In this document: positions 53,068 to 62,784 of the stretch, piece by piece | Layout of the letters: each line of letters begins with the position of its first letter | How positions within the stretch are numbered: position 1 is the stretch's first letter | DNA from: Chitinophagaceae bacterium | Lineage (GTDB): Bacteria; Bacteroidota; Bacteroidia; Chitinophagales; Chitinophagaceae | NCBI GenBank assembly: GCA_016708765.1 | Contig: JADJFD010000002.1 | Span: 810,959 to 874,958, forward strand | Length of the DNA: 64,000 bases | Direction: 5' to 3' | The notes under the pieces: generated by a model | What the model was told of the DNA's origin: nothing | Databases searched by the model: none | The model's input: the letters and a program-made list of their open reading frames with translations, nothing else | Made by a program: the position numbers and the translations under genes

Positions 53068-55541
53068 TTAATTGATACCAAGACCAGCCATTACCAATCG
53101 TATCTCACCAAAACTAATATCGTTGCCAACTTTTTGTTTTATAGAAGTGATTGAACCTCCTTCATGTTCTTTTACTGCGGATTCAATAATCAGCAGTTTT
53201 TCCCGGGTAATCAATTCACCAATCTTTATTTCACCGCTACTCACAAACTTTGAAAGATGTGTTTCAATTGTACCTGTAGTAAGGTTTCTTGCTTCGGCGA
53301 TTTCAGCAATGGATTTCCTTTCTTTATACATTTTATAAGTTTCGACATAAGTATCGCCTTTCTTTTTAATAGGACCAGTTTTTTCCTTTGGTTCTTTCTT
53401 AATAGATTTTTCATGAATAAGAGACATCAAACTATTGGCTTCGGCGTATGCTACTATTACATCTAGAAACTGCTGGCCATATTGTTTGATTTTTACATCT
53501 CCAAACCCACTGATCTTTTTTAACTCGGATAATGAGTGTGGGAGATACTGGGCCATTTCATCAATGGTTTTACTACCGGCAACAATATAAATCGGCAGGT
53601 CTTTCTTTACACATATAAGCTCCCTCACTTTTCTTAATTGTTGATGCAAAACAGGATGTGGGATATCTGACCTTTGCTGATTGACTCCTGCATAGGCGTT
53701 TACAGTAAAGGATGGAAGCACAAATTTTTGCTTACGCTGATGAAAGGCTTCCATGTCAAACCGAATGCTGAAACCTTCCAGCATAAATTTTTCATGGAGA
53801 GTTGTGCAAACACCTCCCGCATTGCTTCGTTATATTCCTTTGCATTTTGCCTGCTGTCGGTTATTGTAGGTGATTGGCTGATAAATTGTATCAGGGAGCT
53901 TAGTTCTGCAATAAAGTATTTTGAAGCCGCAACGATTCTTTCCTGCAACGGCTTATTTTCTTCTGGTATTTCCGCTTCCTGAAATAACCATTGTAATTGC
54001 GTTTGAAATTTAGCTGCTGTTTCCTGAAGAGAATAGAGTTTTGAAATTATCTCTTCCGTCCAGGAGAGTGCTTCACCGTTAAATGAGGCTTTGTGTTCTA
54101 ACAGGTATTCAAATAGTTCTCTGATGCTGGCAATTTGGATTGTAAAGTCAAACGTCGATTTTAAAATGGTCTGTTGATACTGTTTTTTAGCAATAGCCAA
54201 TTCCATTTCCAACTGACCGCTTGTTGCACTACGCTGAGAAAATTCAACAATTCTTTGATCGCTGAAGAGACTATTTGACCGAACCCGGCTTTGCAATATC
54301 ATTCCTTCCAGATTGGTACAGCGGCTAAATGCCACATACACTTGTCCGGGTGCAAATGCTTCCCCTGCATCTATAATTGCTTTTTCAAACGTTAGTCCCT
54401 GGCTTTTATGAATAGTGATGGCCCATGCCAGCCGCAAAGGAAATTGAGTAAATGAGCCCAGTACTTCAGAATCAAGTTTACGGGTTGATTTATCTAATGT
54501 ATAGCGGATATTTTCCCATTTTTCTTTTTGTACTTCAATTTCATACGGCTCATCCTCGCATTGTACAAAGATTTTTTCATCATCTAGCCTTGCCACCGTT
54601 CCGATTTTGCCATTAAAGAAACGTTTGCCATTTTCAGCAGAATCATTTCTGATAAACATTACCTGTGCACCTTCTTTTAATTGCAACAATTCATCAGCAG
54701 GGAAAGCTCTTTCAGAAAACTCTTCAACGACCTCGGCCTGGTAAGAATATATTTTATTATTAATGTCAGCCAGCTCTTCTATATTAATACTGTTGGCTTT
54801 ATTATTATGAGTGGTAAGAATAATGTAACCGTCTTTTTTATTCCGGCGGAAGCTCGGCTGATAACGGCTTTCTAAAATTGCCAGACCTTCATTATTCAGT
54901 TCATTGTTACGAACCTGATTGAGGACATTAATAAAACGTTCATCGCTTTGGCGGTATATTTTATTGAACTCAATATAGACAGGTGGTTCTTCTTTTAATA
55001 CAAGGCTGTCGAAAAAATAATGACCGCTGTAAAACTCCGTCAATTGATTCCACTCCTGATCTTTTATAACGGGTGGCAACTGTAACATATCGCCAATAAA
55101 TAAAAGTTGTACGCCTCCAAACATTTGATTGCGTTGACGTACATGCCGCAATACAGTATCAATGGCATCGAGTATATCGCAACGGACCATACTTATTTCG
55201 TCTATCACCAATATTTCTAATTCCTGTAGTATTTTTTTCTTTTCGCTGTTGAATCGTAAGCGGCTGATGAGTTGATGACGGGTATTGGGCTCAGGAAAGA
55301 ATGGTTCTAATGGTAATTGAAAAAAAGAATGAATAGTAACGCCGCCGGCATTAATAGCCGCTACACCCGTTGGTGCTACTACCGCCATTTGCTTAGGACA
55401 ATGATTGCGGATGTATTTGAGAAAGGTTGTTTTGCCAGTACCGGCTTTACCGGTAAGAAATATATTACGATTACTTTGATTGACTAGCTGTATAGCCAGT
55501 TGAAACATTTTGTTATCGGTATCAGGGGTGAAGGTTGTCAC
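53068..55541 (-). pseudogene. PIF1-like helicase with HRDC and HTH tail, one-base frameshift
   Basis: Restored, a protein of 824 residues. The helicase part has Walker A (LTGKAGTGKTTFLKYI), Walker B-like ILVIDEISMV, GVAAINAGGVTIHSFF, QLLFIGDMLQLPPV and the C-terminal AITIHKSQGLTFEKAII and VAFSRC. An HRDC domain follows (IDEMAQYLPHSLSELKKISG), and then a helix-turn-helix (SIAEIAEARNLTTGTIETHL). The frame breaks at the T run 53788-53792 (A run on the coding strand); one extra A restores QLSMKKFMLEGFSIRF. It probably unwinds DNA or DNA-RNA structures during repair or replication. Confidence 0.9.
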
Positions 55542-55554
55542 AGATTATTTTTTA

Positions 55555-55567
55555 GCCACGAATTACA
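55555..55567. repeat. Left flanking repeat of GxxExxY copy C
   Basis: AGCCACGAATTAC occurs here and again in the same orientation at 55989-56001, across the GxxExxY gene. More repeat-like sequence (CGAATGTCACGAATAAATAC) follows. Confidence 0.65.
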
Positions 55568-55590
55568 CGAATGTCACGAATAAATACAAA

Positions 55591-55968
55591 TCAGAAAATA
55601 ACTCTTTTGTATTCCAGTTTTCTTTTCCCGAAGTTAACGATAAGACCAACCTTGTTTCTTGAAGCTTTCAGGTAGTTTATTGTTTGCGCAAGAGATTCTT
55701 CGGGAATACCGTCTGCACAGGCCTTTACTTCAACTATTATTTTATCATGGATAGCAAAATCTGCAAAGAATGTCCTTCTTAGTTTATTGCTTTTATAAAT
55801 TATAGGATACTCCTTTTCTCTGTAATATTCAATTCCCTGTTCAGCAAATTCAATTTCCATTGCGTCTTTATAGACTATTTCAAGAAAACCAAAGCCAAGT
55901 GAATTGTAAACCTCCATACAAGCTCCAACAGCTTCATAAACTTCTTCTTTGTATATAATTTCTGTCAT
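55591..55968 (-). CDS. GxxExxY protein (copy C)
   Basis: A 125-residue GxxExxY family protein with the motif as GFLEIVY near residue 27 and the PD-(D/E)XK-like core RRTFFADFAIHDKIIVEVKA. It is more divergent from copies A and B than those look to be from each other. It is bracketed by AGCCACGAATTAC repeats and lies between the helicase and ssb genes. Function is unknown. Confidence 0.83.
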   Translation of the reverse strand: MTEIIYKEEVYEAVGACMEVYNSLGFGFLEIVYKDAMEIEFAEQGIEYYREKEYPIIYKSNKLRRTFFADFAIHDKIIVEVKACADGIPEESLAQTINYLKASRNKVGLIVNFGKRKLEYKRVIF

Positions 55969-55988
55969 GGGTTTTATTTAAAAAAGAA

Positions 55989-56059
55989 AGCCACGAATTA
56001 CATTTTGCACATTAAATAGAAGAATATTCTATTTCGTGTTATTAGTGTAATTCGTGGCT
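55989..56059. repeat. Right flanking repeat and hairpin of GxxExxY copy C
   Basis: AGCCACGAATTAC at 55989-56001 is complementary to GTAATTCGTGGCT at 56047-56059, so a 13-bp stem can form around a 45-nt loop. It ends 7 nt before the ssb stop and may double as the ssb transcription end. Confidence 0.7.
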
Positions 56060-56066
56060 AAAAAAA

Positions 56067-56414
56067 TTATGCCTCTACAGGGTTACTACCAAGCATCAGC
56101 AATTCACTTACCTGTATTTCGGTAAAGTATTTTTTATTGCCATCTTTATCATCATACTGGCGGTTTACCAGTTTGCCTTCGATGGCTACTTCTTTACCTA
56201 CGGTTAAATACTTTTCAGCAATCTCTGCTAGCTTACCCCACATAACGAGGTTGTGCCATTGCGTTTCTTTTACTTTTTCGCCTTTAGCGTTGCGATACAC
56301 TTCGCTAGTGGCCATGCGGAAGTTGGCTACTTTTTTACCGCTGTCGAATGTTTTTACTTCTGGTGTGTTACCCAGGTTGCCAATCAATTGAACTTTGTTT
56401 TTTAATGCGTACAT
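56067..56414 (-). CDS. ssb: Single-stranded DNA-binding protein
   Basis: A 115-residue SSB with one OB fold: NKVQLIGNLGNTPEVKTFDSGKKVANFRMAT, then TQWHNLVMWGKLAEIAEKYLTVGKEVAIEGKL and the closing YTEIQVSEL-like strand (YFTEIQVSELLML). The acidic C-terminal tip of housekeeping SSB is missing; the protein ends GSNPVEA. It may therefore be a secondary SSB. A GC-rich palindrome lies upstream at 56439. Confidence 0.93.
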   Translation of the reverse strand: MYALKNKVQLIGNLGNTPEVKTFDSGKKVANFRMATSEVYRNAKGEKVKETQWHNLVMWGKLAEIAEKYLTVGKEVAIEGKLVNRQYDDKDGNKKYFTEIQVSELLMLGSNPVEA

Positions 56415-56438
56415 GATGTTTCGTTTTGTGCCTCCGTT

Positions 56439-56454
56439 TCCGCCAGCTGGCGGA
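56439..56454. other. GC-rich perfect palindrome upstream of ssb
   Basis: TCCGCCAGCTGGCGGA is a perfect 16-nt palindrome 25 nt before the ssb start, in a strongly AT-rich background. It may be an operator or a dispersed palindromic repeat. The region 56415-56634 otherwise shows no gene. Confidence 0.5.
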
Positions 56455-56634
56455 TATTGCGGAAGCGGTTTTTAATTTATTTCAACCAACCAGCGTCATT
56501 GCCGATTGACAACACAAAGATGATATGGTGGCGATGCGATAGCCGGAGATTAATCGTTTCTTCCCGAAGCTAAACATGTATAAACGTTTGCACACGGATA
56601 GTTTTTCTTATATTCATAGCCTGAAACCCATGCT

Positions 56635-57009
56635 ATGACTGCATCTGATACAAAAAAATGCCTGGCCTGCGATAAGGCACTAAAAGGCCGTGTAGACAAA
56701 AAATTCTGCGATGATTATTGCCGGAATAATTATAATAATCAGCAAAAAGCAAAAGGAAGCCACAGCAGTTTGGTGAGAAATATCAATAATGCACTATTGA
56801 AAAACAGGAAAGTATTAGAGTCTGTTTTGGGAGAGGAAGAAACCGCAAAAGCCAACCGGGATAAACTGATGCGTATGGGTTTTCAATTTAAATATATAAC
56901 CCATCTCTACACTACTAAGACCGACAAGACCTATTTCTATTGCTATGATTATGGTTATCTGCCATTGGACAATGATTGGTTCTTAATAGTGAAGAAGAAA
57001 GAAGAATAA
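56635..57009 (+). CDS. Zinc-ribbon hypothetical protein, 124 aa
   Basis: A basic protein whose first 35 residues hold CLAC (9-12) and FCDDYCRNNYNNQ, a treble-clef-like zinc ribbon of the type found in short Bacteroidota proteins. The rest is helical, then aromatic (ITHLYTTKTDKTYFYCYDYGYLPLDNDWFLIV). It may bind nucleic acid. Its stop lies 24 nt before psuK. Confidence 0.7.
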   Translation: MTASDTKKCLACDKALKGRVDKKFCDDYCRNNYNNQQKAKGSHSSLVRNINNALLKNRKVLESVLGEEETAKANRDKLMRMGFQFKYITHLYTTKTDKTYFYCYDYGYLPLDNDWFLIVKKKEE

Positions 57010-57021
57010 ACCTTTGCCATT

Positions 57022-57029
57022 ACATTTGC
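57022..57029 (+). promoter_or_regulatory. Putative -7 box TACATTTG at psuK
   Basis: TACATTTG fits the TAnnTTTG consensus and ends 3 nt before the psuK ATG, as at mnmG. A leaderless or near-leaderless transcript would result. Confidence 0.4.
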
Positions 57030-57032
57030 AGC

Positions 57033-57962
57033 ATGTCAAAACCTGTTATTTGTATTGGAGCTGCTTTGGTTGATGAACTCTTTCATGCTACGAGTGAATT
57101 ACTACTATCCACCACCACAGATGCTACTGTAACCAAAACCGCCGGAGGTGTAAGTCGCAATATTGCTCATCAACTTGCCCTGTTCGATGTGCCTGTGCAA
57201 TTAATAACTGCTGTGGGTGATGATAGCGATGGCGATTGGTTAAAACAAAGTTGTAGCAAGGCTGGTGTAAAATTGGATGCTACTATTACCCGAAAAGGAT
57301 TGTCAGGAAAATATACAGGCATATTAAATGTAGACGGTTCTTTGTACACCGCTTTTCTTACGAATGCTGCCAACCATTTAATAACGCCGGAACATTTATC
57401 AAAGCATATTGATTTATTGAGAACCGCATCGTATTTATTAGCAGATGCAAATATTAATGTGGATACTGCTGAATGGTTACTGGCATTTAGTAAAGAAACG
57501 GGAATCCCATTTGTAATAGAACCAGTATCAGTGCCGCCGGCAAAAAAATTCAGAGATGTAAATCTTGATGGACTTCATTTAATAACACCCAATGAAGATG
57601 AGCTGCCTGTGCTATGTACAGAGAAATCGTTTTTAACTCAACTCCAAATAGAAGAATTATTAAACAGGGGAATACAAAATATCTGGTTGCATAACGGCCA
57701 ACATGGTTCCGCATTATACAATAGAGAGAAATCTATAACACTACATGCACCTTCTATTAATGTAGTGGACTGCACTGGCGCAGGCGATGGCTCTTTATCG
57801 GGCTATATTCTGGGAAAGCATTTGGGCAAAGAAGATATTGATTGTTTAAAACTGGCGCATACTTTATCAGCAGAAATATTGCAAGTGAACGGTGCTATTG
57901 CAACGCATCTTACACAAGAAAAATTATTAGGTCTTGTTGCTAAATATTACCCTGCTTCATGA
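57033..57962 (+). CDS. psuK: PfkB-family kinase, probable pseudouridine kinase
   Basis: A 309-residue ribokinase-fold protein from ATG 57033 ([19 protein letters not shown]). [14 protein letters not shown] is the substrate-binding region, [12 protein letters not shown] is typical, and [16 protein letters not shown] carries the anion hole and catalytic Asp. The next gene, overlapping by 4 nt, is psuG, so phosphorylation of pseudouridine to its 5'-phosphate is the likely role. Frames open upstream of 57033 would overlap the previous gene. Confidence 0.9.
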   Translation: MSKPVICIGAALVDELFHATSELLLSTTTDATVTKTAGGVSRNIAHQLALFDVPVQLITAVGDDSDGDWLKQSCSKAGVKLDATITRKGLSGKYTGILNVDGSLYTAFLTNAANHLITPEHLSKHIDLLRTASYLLADANINVDTAEWLLAFSKETGIPFVIEPVSVPPAKKFRDVNLDGLHLITPNEDELPVLCTEKSFLTQLQIEELLNRGIQNIWLHNGQHGSALYNREKSITLHAPSINVVDCTGAGDGSLSGYILGKHLGKEDIDCLKLAHTLSAEILQVNGAIATHLTQEKLLGLVAKYYPAS

Positions 57963-58881
57963 ACAACTATTTAGTAATACATCCGGAAGTAAAAGAAGCA
58001 CTAGCTGCGAACAAAGCTGTTGTTGCATTAGAGTCAACCATTATTTCGCATGGAATGCCTTATCCGAAAAATATTGAAACAGCATTAGCGGTTGAAGAAG
58101 TTTGTGGCAAAATGGTGCTGTGCCTGCAACGATTGCTATCATGAACGGGAAATGTCATGTAGGATTAACTAAAGAAGAGCTTGAATATTTTGGAAATGAA
58201 AAAGATGTGTGGAAGGTAAGTTTGAGAGATATGCCCTATGTTATCAGTCAAAATTTATACGGCGCAACCACTGTTGCGGCAACGATGCGCATAGCAGCGA
58301 TGGTCGGAATAAAAGTATTTGTAACGGGCGGCATTGGTGGTGTGCATCGTGGAGCAGAGAACACAATGGATATTTCTGCTGACCTTACAGAAATGGCGCA
58401 AACATCTGTAGCTATTGTTTCAGCCGGAGTAAAATCTATTTTAGATATTGGACTAACATTAGAATATTTAGAAACAATGGGCATTCCTGTAGTTACTTAT
58501 GGGCAAGATGAGTTTCCAAGTTTTTATTCTCGCAAAAGCGGATTTGCTTCTCCCCTTCGGTTAGATACACCAAAAGCTATTGCTGCATTACTGACTGCAA
58601 AATGGAATATGGGTTTGAAGGGATCGGTATTAATTGCTAATCCTGTTCCAGAAGAATTTGAAATAGCTGCCACAGAAATGGAAGTGCATATTCAACAAGC
58701 ATTGAACGCAGCCAAAGAAAAAAGCATTACCGGAAAAAATGTAACACCGTTCTTATTACAATACATAGCAGAACATACTAAAGGCGAAAGCCTGGAAGCA
58801 AATATTGCCTTGATAAAGCATAATGCGAAAGTCGGAGCAGAAGTGGCGGTTGAGTATGTAATGCTTAAAAGCAGAATCTGA
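57959..58881 (+). pseudogene. psuG: Pseudouridine-5'-phosphate glycosidase, one-base frameshift
   Basis: PsuG splits pseudouridine 5'-phosphate into uracil and ribose 5-phosphate. The restored protein has 307 residues, normal for the family. Motifs include [38 protein letters not shown] and YGQDEFPSFYSRKSGF. One A is missing in the run 58109-58112; restored, the sequence is [18 protein letters not shown]. The start overlaps the psuK stop (ATGA). The pair would form a complete pseudouridine catabolic operon. Confidence 0.93.
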
Positions 58882-58961
58882 CTTGCTACATTTTGTCTAT
58901 GTAATTTAGGGCAAGCTTAAAAATTAAATAAAAATGGTAATTTTCATCACTAATCATTTTT

Positions 58962-59807
58962 ATGGGTAAAGTTTATTTTTTAGCATTATGTATGCTTGTT
59001 ACGAATGCCGTTAAAGGTCAAAATGAAAACGTAATTATTGGAGAGATACGATCCAGTTTATTAAGACCATTTCTTTATCCAAATATTGACACAAATAACT
59101 GCGTTTATGACCTAAAAACAGCAATCGAACCCAAACAGAACGAGTTTATTATTATAGAAGAAGCAACTTGTATTAACAATCATAGGCAATGGTATGTTGT
59201 ACTCTTTGATGATAAGATATATTACTCTGAAAAATTTTATTACCAAAATCAAGAATCAATAAATAAAAAAATAGAAAGTATTAAAAAAAGGATACCGTCG
59301 GTAGAAGAAAGAATTGAAATAGCAATAACCGAAAATTTGAATAGAATTGAAAAAAGAGTCGACGATCAGAACCAAGAAAACAAAAGGGTACAAAATAGAA
59401 TAGATTCAATAAATAAAGAAATAGATAAATCTCTTCAGGCGTTTAGAGAAAAAAATCTTGTTTTATGGGAATGGTCTTGGAGTTACCCCGAATATTCTTC
59501 TTTTGTTGATGTTGATATTACAATAATAAACCCTTACAAGAAAAAAATTAAATATATCTGGTTTAGTTTCAAAGCATTCAACCCTGTTGACGATCCAGTC
59601 CGGGATGGTTTTAACGGAGCAGTAATTAAAACCGTTAAAGGCGTAGGACCTATTGAATATAGCAAAACGGGGACGTATGAGTTCGAAAATGTTTTTTATT
59701 CTAAGGTTATAGAAAAAATGAGAGTGTCATCAATTAAAATTCAATTCTTTGATGGAACAATTAAGACGATAACCAATCCTGTTGAGATAAACCGGCAAGG
59801 TGATTGA
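58962..59807 (+). CDS. Exported hypothetical protein with coiled coil, 281 aa
   Basis: A probable signal peptide (MGKVYFLALCMLVTNAVKGQ) is followed by a beta-rich part, a coiled coil at about 95-165 (charged heptads such as RIEKRVDDQNQENKRVQNRI), and a C-terminal beta domain (YSSFVDVDITIINPYKKKIKYIWFSF). The latter looks like a surface immunoglobulin-like fold found in many Bacteroidota proteins. Function unknown. It ends 70 nt before the tRNA gene on the other strand. Confidence 0.7.
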   Translation: MGKVYFLALCMLVTNAVKGQNENVIIGEIRSSLLRPFLYPNIDTNNCVYDLKTAIEPKQNEFIIIEEATCINNHRQWYVVLFDDKIYYSEKFYYQNQESINKKIESIKKRIPSVEERIEIAITENLNRIEKRVDDQNQENKRVQNRIDSINKEIDKSLQAFREKNLVLWEWSWSYPEYSSFVDVDITIINPYKKKIKYIWFSFKAFNPVDDPVRDGFNGAVIKTVKGVGPIEYSKTGTYEFENVFYSKVIEKMRVSSIKIQFFDGTIKTITNPVEINRQGD

Positions 59808-59879
59808 CAAATCTGAATTTAAATCATCCCTAAAGGTGAATCTAACAAAAAACCCCAACATTTCTGTCGAGGTTTAAGG

Positions 59880-59952
59880 TGGTGTGGGCCGGGGTTGAAC
59901 CGGCGACACATGGATTTTCAGTCCATTGCTCTACCAACTGAGCTACCGCACC
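59880..59952 (-). tRNA. tRNA-Phe (anticodon GAA)
   Basis: The minus-strand product has D arm GCTC/GAGC, anticodon loop CTGAAAA (anticodon GAA) on an ATGGA/TCCAT stem, and T arm GCCGG-TTCAACC-CCGGC. The 73 nt end with A, and the CCA is not fully encoded (CC then T). In the acceptor stem GGTGCGG pairs with CCACACC, except for a C5-A68 mismatch, which is unusual. Confidence 0.95.
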
Positions 59953-60070
59953 ATCCTGAAACACATCTACTCCGGTAAGTGGAAGCCTATCTTCGCTTTT
60001 GTGCTTCGGGGTTGCAAATATAGAAGGAATTCACAAAAAATCCACATCAAAATGGATTAAATGTTTAATT

Positions 60071-62356
60071 CTACATGCCATATTCGCTTAAAAACTTGAT
60101 CCGCATGATTTTTAACTGCTCCCAGCTGAAATTATACTCTGATAATTCATCCTGAGCCACTTGCAATGAAGAGGTTTCGCAGCTTTTAAAATATTCTATT
60201 ATTTCATCCTGATCGTCTTCGTCCAGCATTTCATCTATGGCATAATCAAGGTTTAGTTTAGTGCCGCTGGCGGCAATGGTTTCCATTTCTTCCAGCATTT
60301 CATCCATTTTCCACCCTTTGTTCTTCGAAATGGTTTCCAACGAAACTTTCTTATCAGTATTCTGAATAATATAAACCTTGCTGCCGCTCCTATTCATTAC
60401 ACTTTTCATCACAAAATCATCGGGTCGCTCTATATTGTTTTCTTCTACATATTGTTTTATCAGCTCTACAAAGGGTTTGCCGTATTTAATAGACTTACCC
60501 TTGCTTACGCCTTGACATTTTTCTAACCCCTCCATCGTAATAGGATAGAAAGTGCACATATCTTGCAACGAAGTCTCTAGAAAAATAACAAAAGGCGGAA
60601 GATTTTTTTTCTTCGCTTCTTTTTGGCGAAGCTCCATCAACATTTTCATCAACGTCTCATCAACAGTAGCTCCGGTTGTTGTTTCAGTTGCTTCTTCATC
60701 ATCCGCATTTGCATCATCATACAACTTGTTCAGAACAATTTGGAACGACTTTGGTTTTTTTAAAAAAGACTCTGCATTCTTAGAAAACTTTAATACACCA
60801 TATTCTTCTATGTCTTTTCTCAACATTCCTTCCAAAATCATTTGCCGTATCAATGAGTTCCAGAAATGATTGTCTTTATCGTTTCCACTGGCAAAACATT
60901 TAAGCACATCATGCCGAAACATTTGTATTTGTGGTGTTAGCTTTCCACTGATTATCTTAACCACATAGTCTGTTGCAAAACGTTCGTCCAATTGTTTGAT
61001 TGCTTTTAAAGCGATGATTACTTCTTCTTTTGCTTCTATTCTTTCTTTTGGATGTTTACAGTTGTCGCACTGTCCGCAATTTTCATTTTCGTAATCTTCG
61101 CCGAAATAGCTCATCAATAATTTGCGACGACACACTCCTGTTTCTGCAAAGGCAACTGTTTCATTTATTAGCTGTGCTCCCACTTCTCTTTCGCTAAGGG
61201 GTTTGTCTCGCATCAAGTGTTCCAGTTTGCTTACATCTTTATGCGAATAATATAGAATACATTTTCCTTCCAAGCCATCTCTTCCTGCACGGCCAGTTTC
61301 CTGGTAATAATTTTCAATTGACTTTGGAATATTATAATGAATTACAAAACGTATATCAGGCTTATCAATTCCCATACCGAAGGCGATGGTGGCGCAGATA
61401 ACCTGCATCTCTTCTCCCAGAAATAAATCCTGTCGTTGAGATCTTAACTTGCTATCTAATCCTGCATGATAGGCAACAGCTTTTATACCATTGGCCATTA
61501 ATATATCCGCCAGCTCTTCCGTTGTTTTACGGTTGAGTGTATAAATGATACCGCTTTTTTTGCCCATGCTTTTTACAAAGCGAACAATGTTTTCATCAAC
61601 TTGCGTCTTTTTAATTTTTGGCAATACTTCGTAATAAAGATTGGCCCGATTAAAAGAAGAAATAAAAATATTAGGCTTGCGTAGATCCAGATTCTTTACA
61701 ATATCACTCTGCACTTTTGGAGTAGCAGTAGCAGTTAATGCAATTACGGGTGCATCAGGGTTTATCTGAATCATCATTTCCCTGAGTCTTCTGTACTCGG
61801 GACGAAAATCATGTCCCCATTCTGAAATACAATGCGCTTCATCTACTGCGAAGAATGATATTTTAAGATCAGCGAAAAATTCGATGTTATCCTGTTTGGT
61901 CATTGTTTCCGGAGCTACATAAAGCAATTTTGTTTTGCCAGAAAGCAAATCATCATGTACTTCTTTTATTTCTTTCTTATTAAGCGTAGAATTTAGAAAA
62001 TGAGCCACATTATCGTTGCTGCTATATCCACGAACAAGATCTACTTGATTTTTCATCAAAGCGATTAATGGCGAAACGATTAATGCAACGCCTTCACTTA
62101 TGATGGCAGGTAACTGGTAACAAAGACTTTTGCCTCCGCCGGTTGGCATAATTACAAAAGTGTCATGTCCGGCCATTAAGGATTCAATTGCTTTTTCCTG
62201 AGTGCCTTTAAACTTGTTGAAACCAAAATGCTCTTGAAGTGATTTGTGAAGATCAAATCTTTGCTTTACTGTAGTAGCTGATTTTGCTTTTGTGGTTTTT
62301 CCTTCACTTGCCTTTGCCTTTTTTGGGGCAGGCTTCTTTGCTGTTGATGTTGCCAT
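60071..62356 (-). CDS. recQ: ATP-dependent DNA helicase RecQ
   Basis: A 761-residue helicase. A Lys/Ala-rich N-terminal extension of about 30 residues precedes the core: MPTGGGKSLCYQLPA (Walker A), VDEAHCISEWGHDFRPEY (DEAH box), TATATPKV, FGMGIDKPDIRFVIHY and QETGRAGRDG. The RecQ-C zinc site is CRRKLLMSYFGED followed by CGQCDNC. HRDC sequence follows near 590, and the extra C-terminal part is acidic. It acts in replication-fork and recombination repair. Confidence 0.96.
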   Translation of the reverse strand: MATSTAKKPAPKKAKASEGKTTKAKSATTVKQRFDLHKSLQEHFGFNKFKGTQEKAIESLMAGHDTFVIMPTGGGKSLCYQLPAIISEGVALIVSPLIALMKNQVDLVRGYSSNDNVAHFLNSTLNKKEIKEVHDDLLSGKTKLLYVAPETMTKQDNIEFFADLKISFFAVDEAHCISEWGHDFRPEYRRLREMMIQINPDAPVIALTATATPKVQSDIVKNLDLRKPNIFISSFNRANLYYEVLPKIKKTQVDENIVRFVKSMGKKSGIIYTLNRKTTEELADILMANGIKAVAYHAGLDSKLRSQRQDLFLGEEMQVICATIAFGMGIDKPDIRFVIHYNIPKSIENYYQETGRAGRDGLEGKCILYYSHKDVSKLEHLMRDKPLSEREVGAQLINETVAFAETGVCRRKLLMSYFGEDYENENCGQCDNCKHPKERIEAKEEVIIALKAIKQLDERFATDYVVKIISGKLTPQIQMFRHDVLKCFASGNDKDNHFWNSLIRQMILEGMLRKDIEEYGVLKFSKNAESFLKKPKSFQIVLNKLYDDANADDEEATETTTGATVDETLMKMLMELRQKEAKKKNLPPFVIFLETSLQDMCTFYPITMEGLEKCQGVSKGKSIKYGKPFVELIKQYVEENNIERPDDFVMKSVMNRSGSKVYIIQNTDKKVSLETISKNKGWKMDEMLEEMETIAASGTKLNLDYAIDEMLDEDDQDEIIEYFKSCETSSLQVAQDELSEYNFSWEQLKIMRIKFLSEYGM

Positions 62357-62784
62357 TTTTCTTTTATTTCCTTAAGCCTTCTTTATAAATACATATTCAT
62401 TTAAGATACCTCTTTTTGCCCGACTACGGGAACATGTGCAAGTATATTTTTTGCACAGTTTGAATTTTATAAGATAATTAAGTGTTTTTGCTGTCTTAAT
62501 GGCCGGGGTATCACAAGTTCTTCTCCAGTTTAAGAGCCCTTCCCGAGGATTTTCGAAGTTGGCGAATTTATACCATTTATAAATATTAGTTATACCAATT
62601 TTTCTAGAATAGGGCAGATGTAGCAAACGTTTTCCGATAAAATCGGGATTACGAATATTTCAACTTGATAAAACGTATAAAAAGCTACGAACTGAATTCT
62701 AACGATTGCATAACTATCAGTTCATTTCAAAACATCTAAATTTGCCGCCATTAGTATTTTATATTTACAGTTGCAATTTCAAGC
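62357..62784. other. Intergenic region between recQ and kdsD
   Basis: This 428-nt region contains a small CCGAT-AAA-ATCGG hairpin at 62634-62646 and a TAAATTTG box at 62737-62744, 40 nt before the kdsD start, which is a likely -7 element. An 84-codon frame on the minus strand (62372-62626) has basic low-information sequence; I do not regard it as a convincing gene. Confidence 0.4.

Noticed and set aside
62372..62626. An 84-codon minus-strand frame upstream of recQ
   Set aside because: Its composition is basic and uneven, it has no recognisable motif, and it lies in a likely promoter region. I could not support it as a gene.
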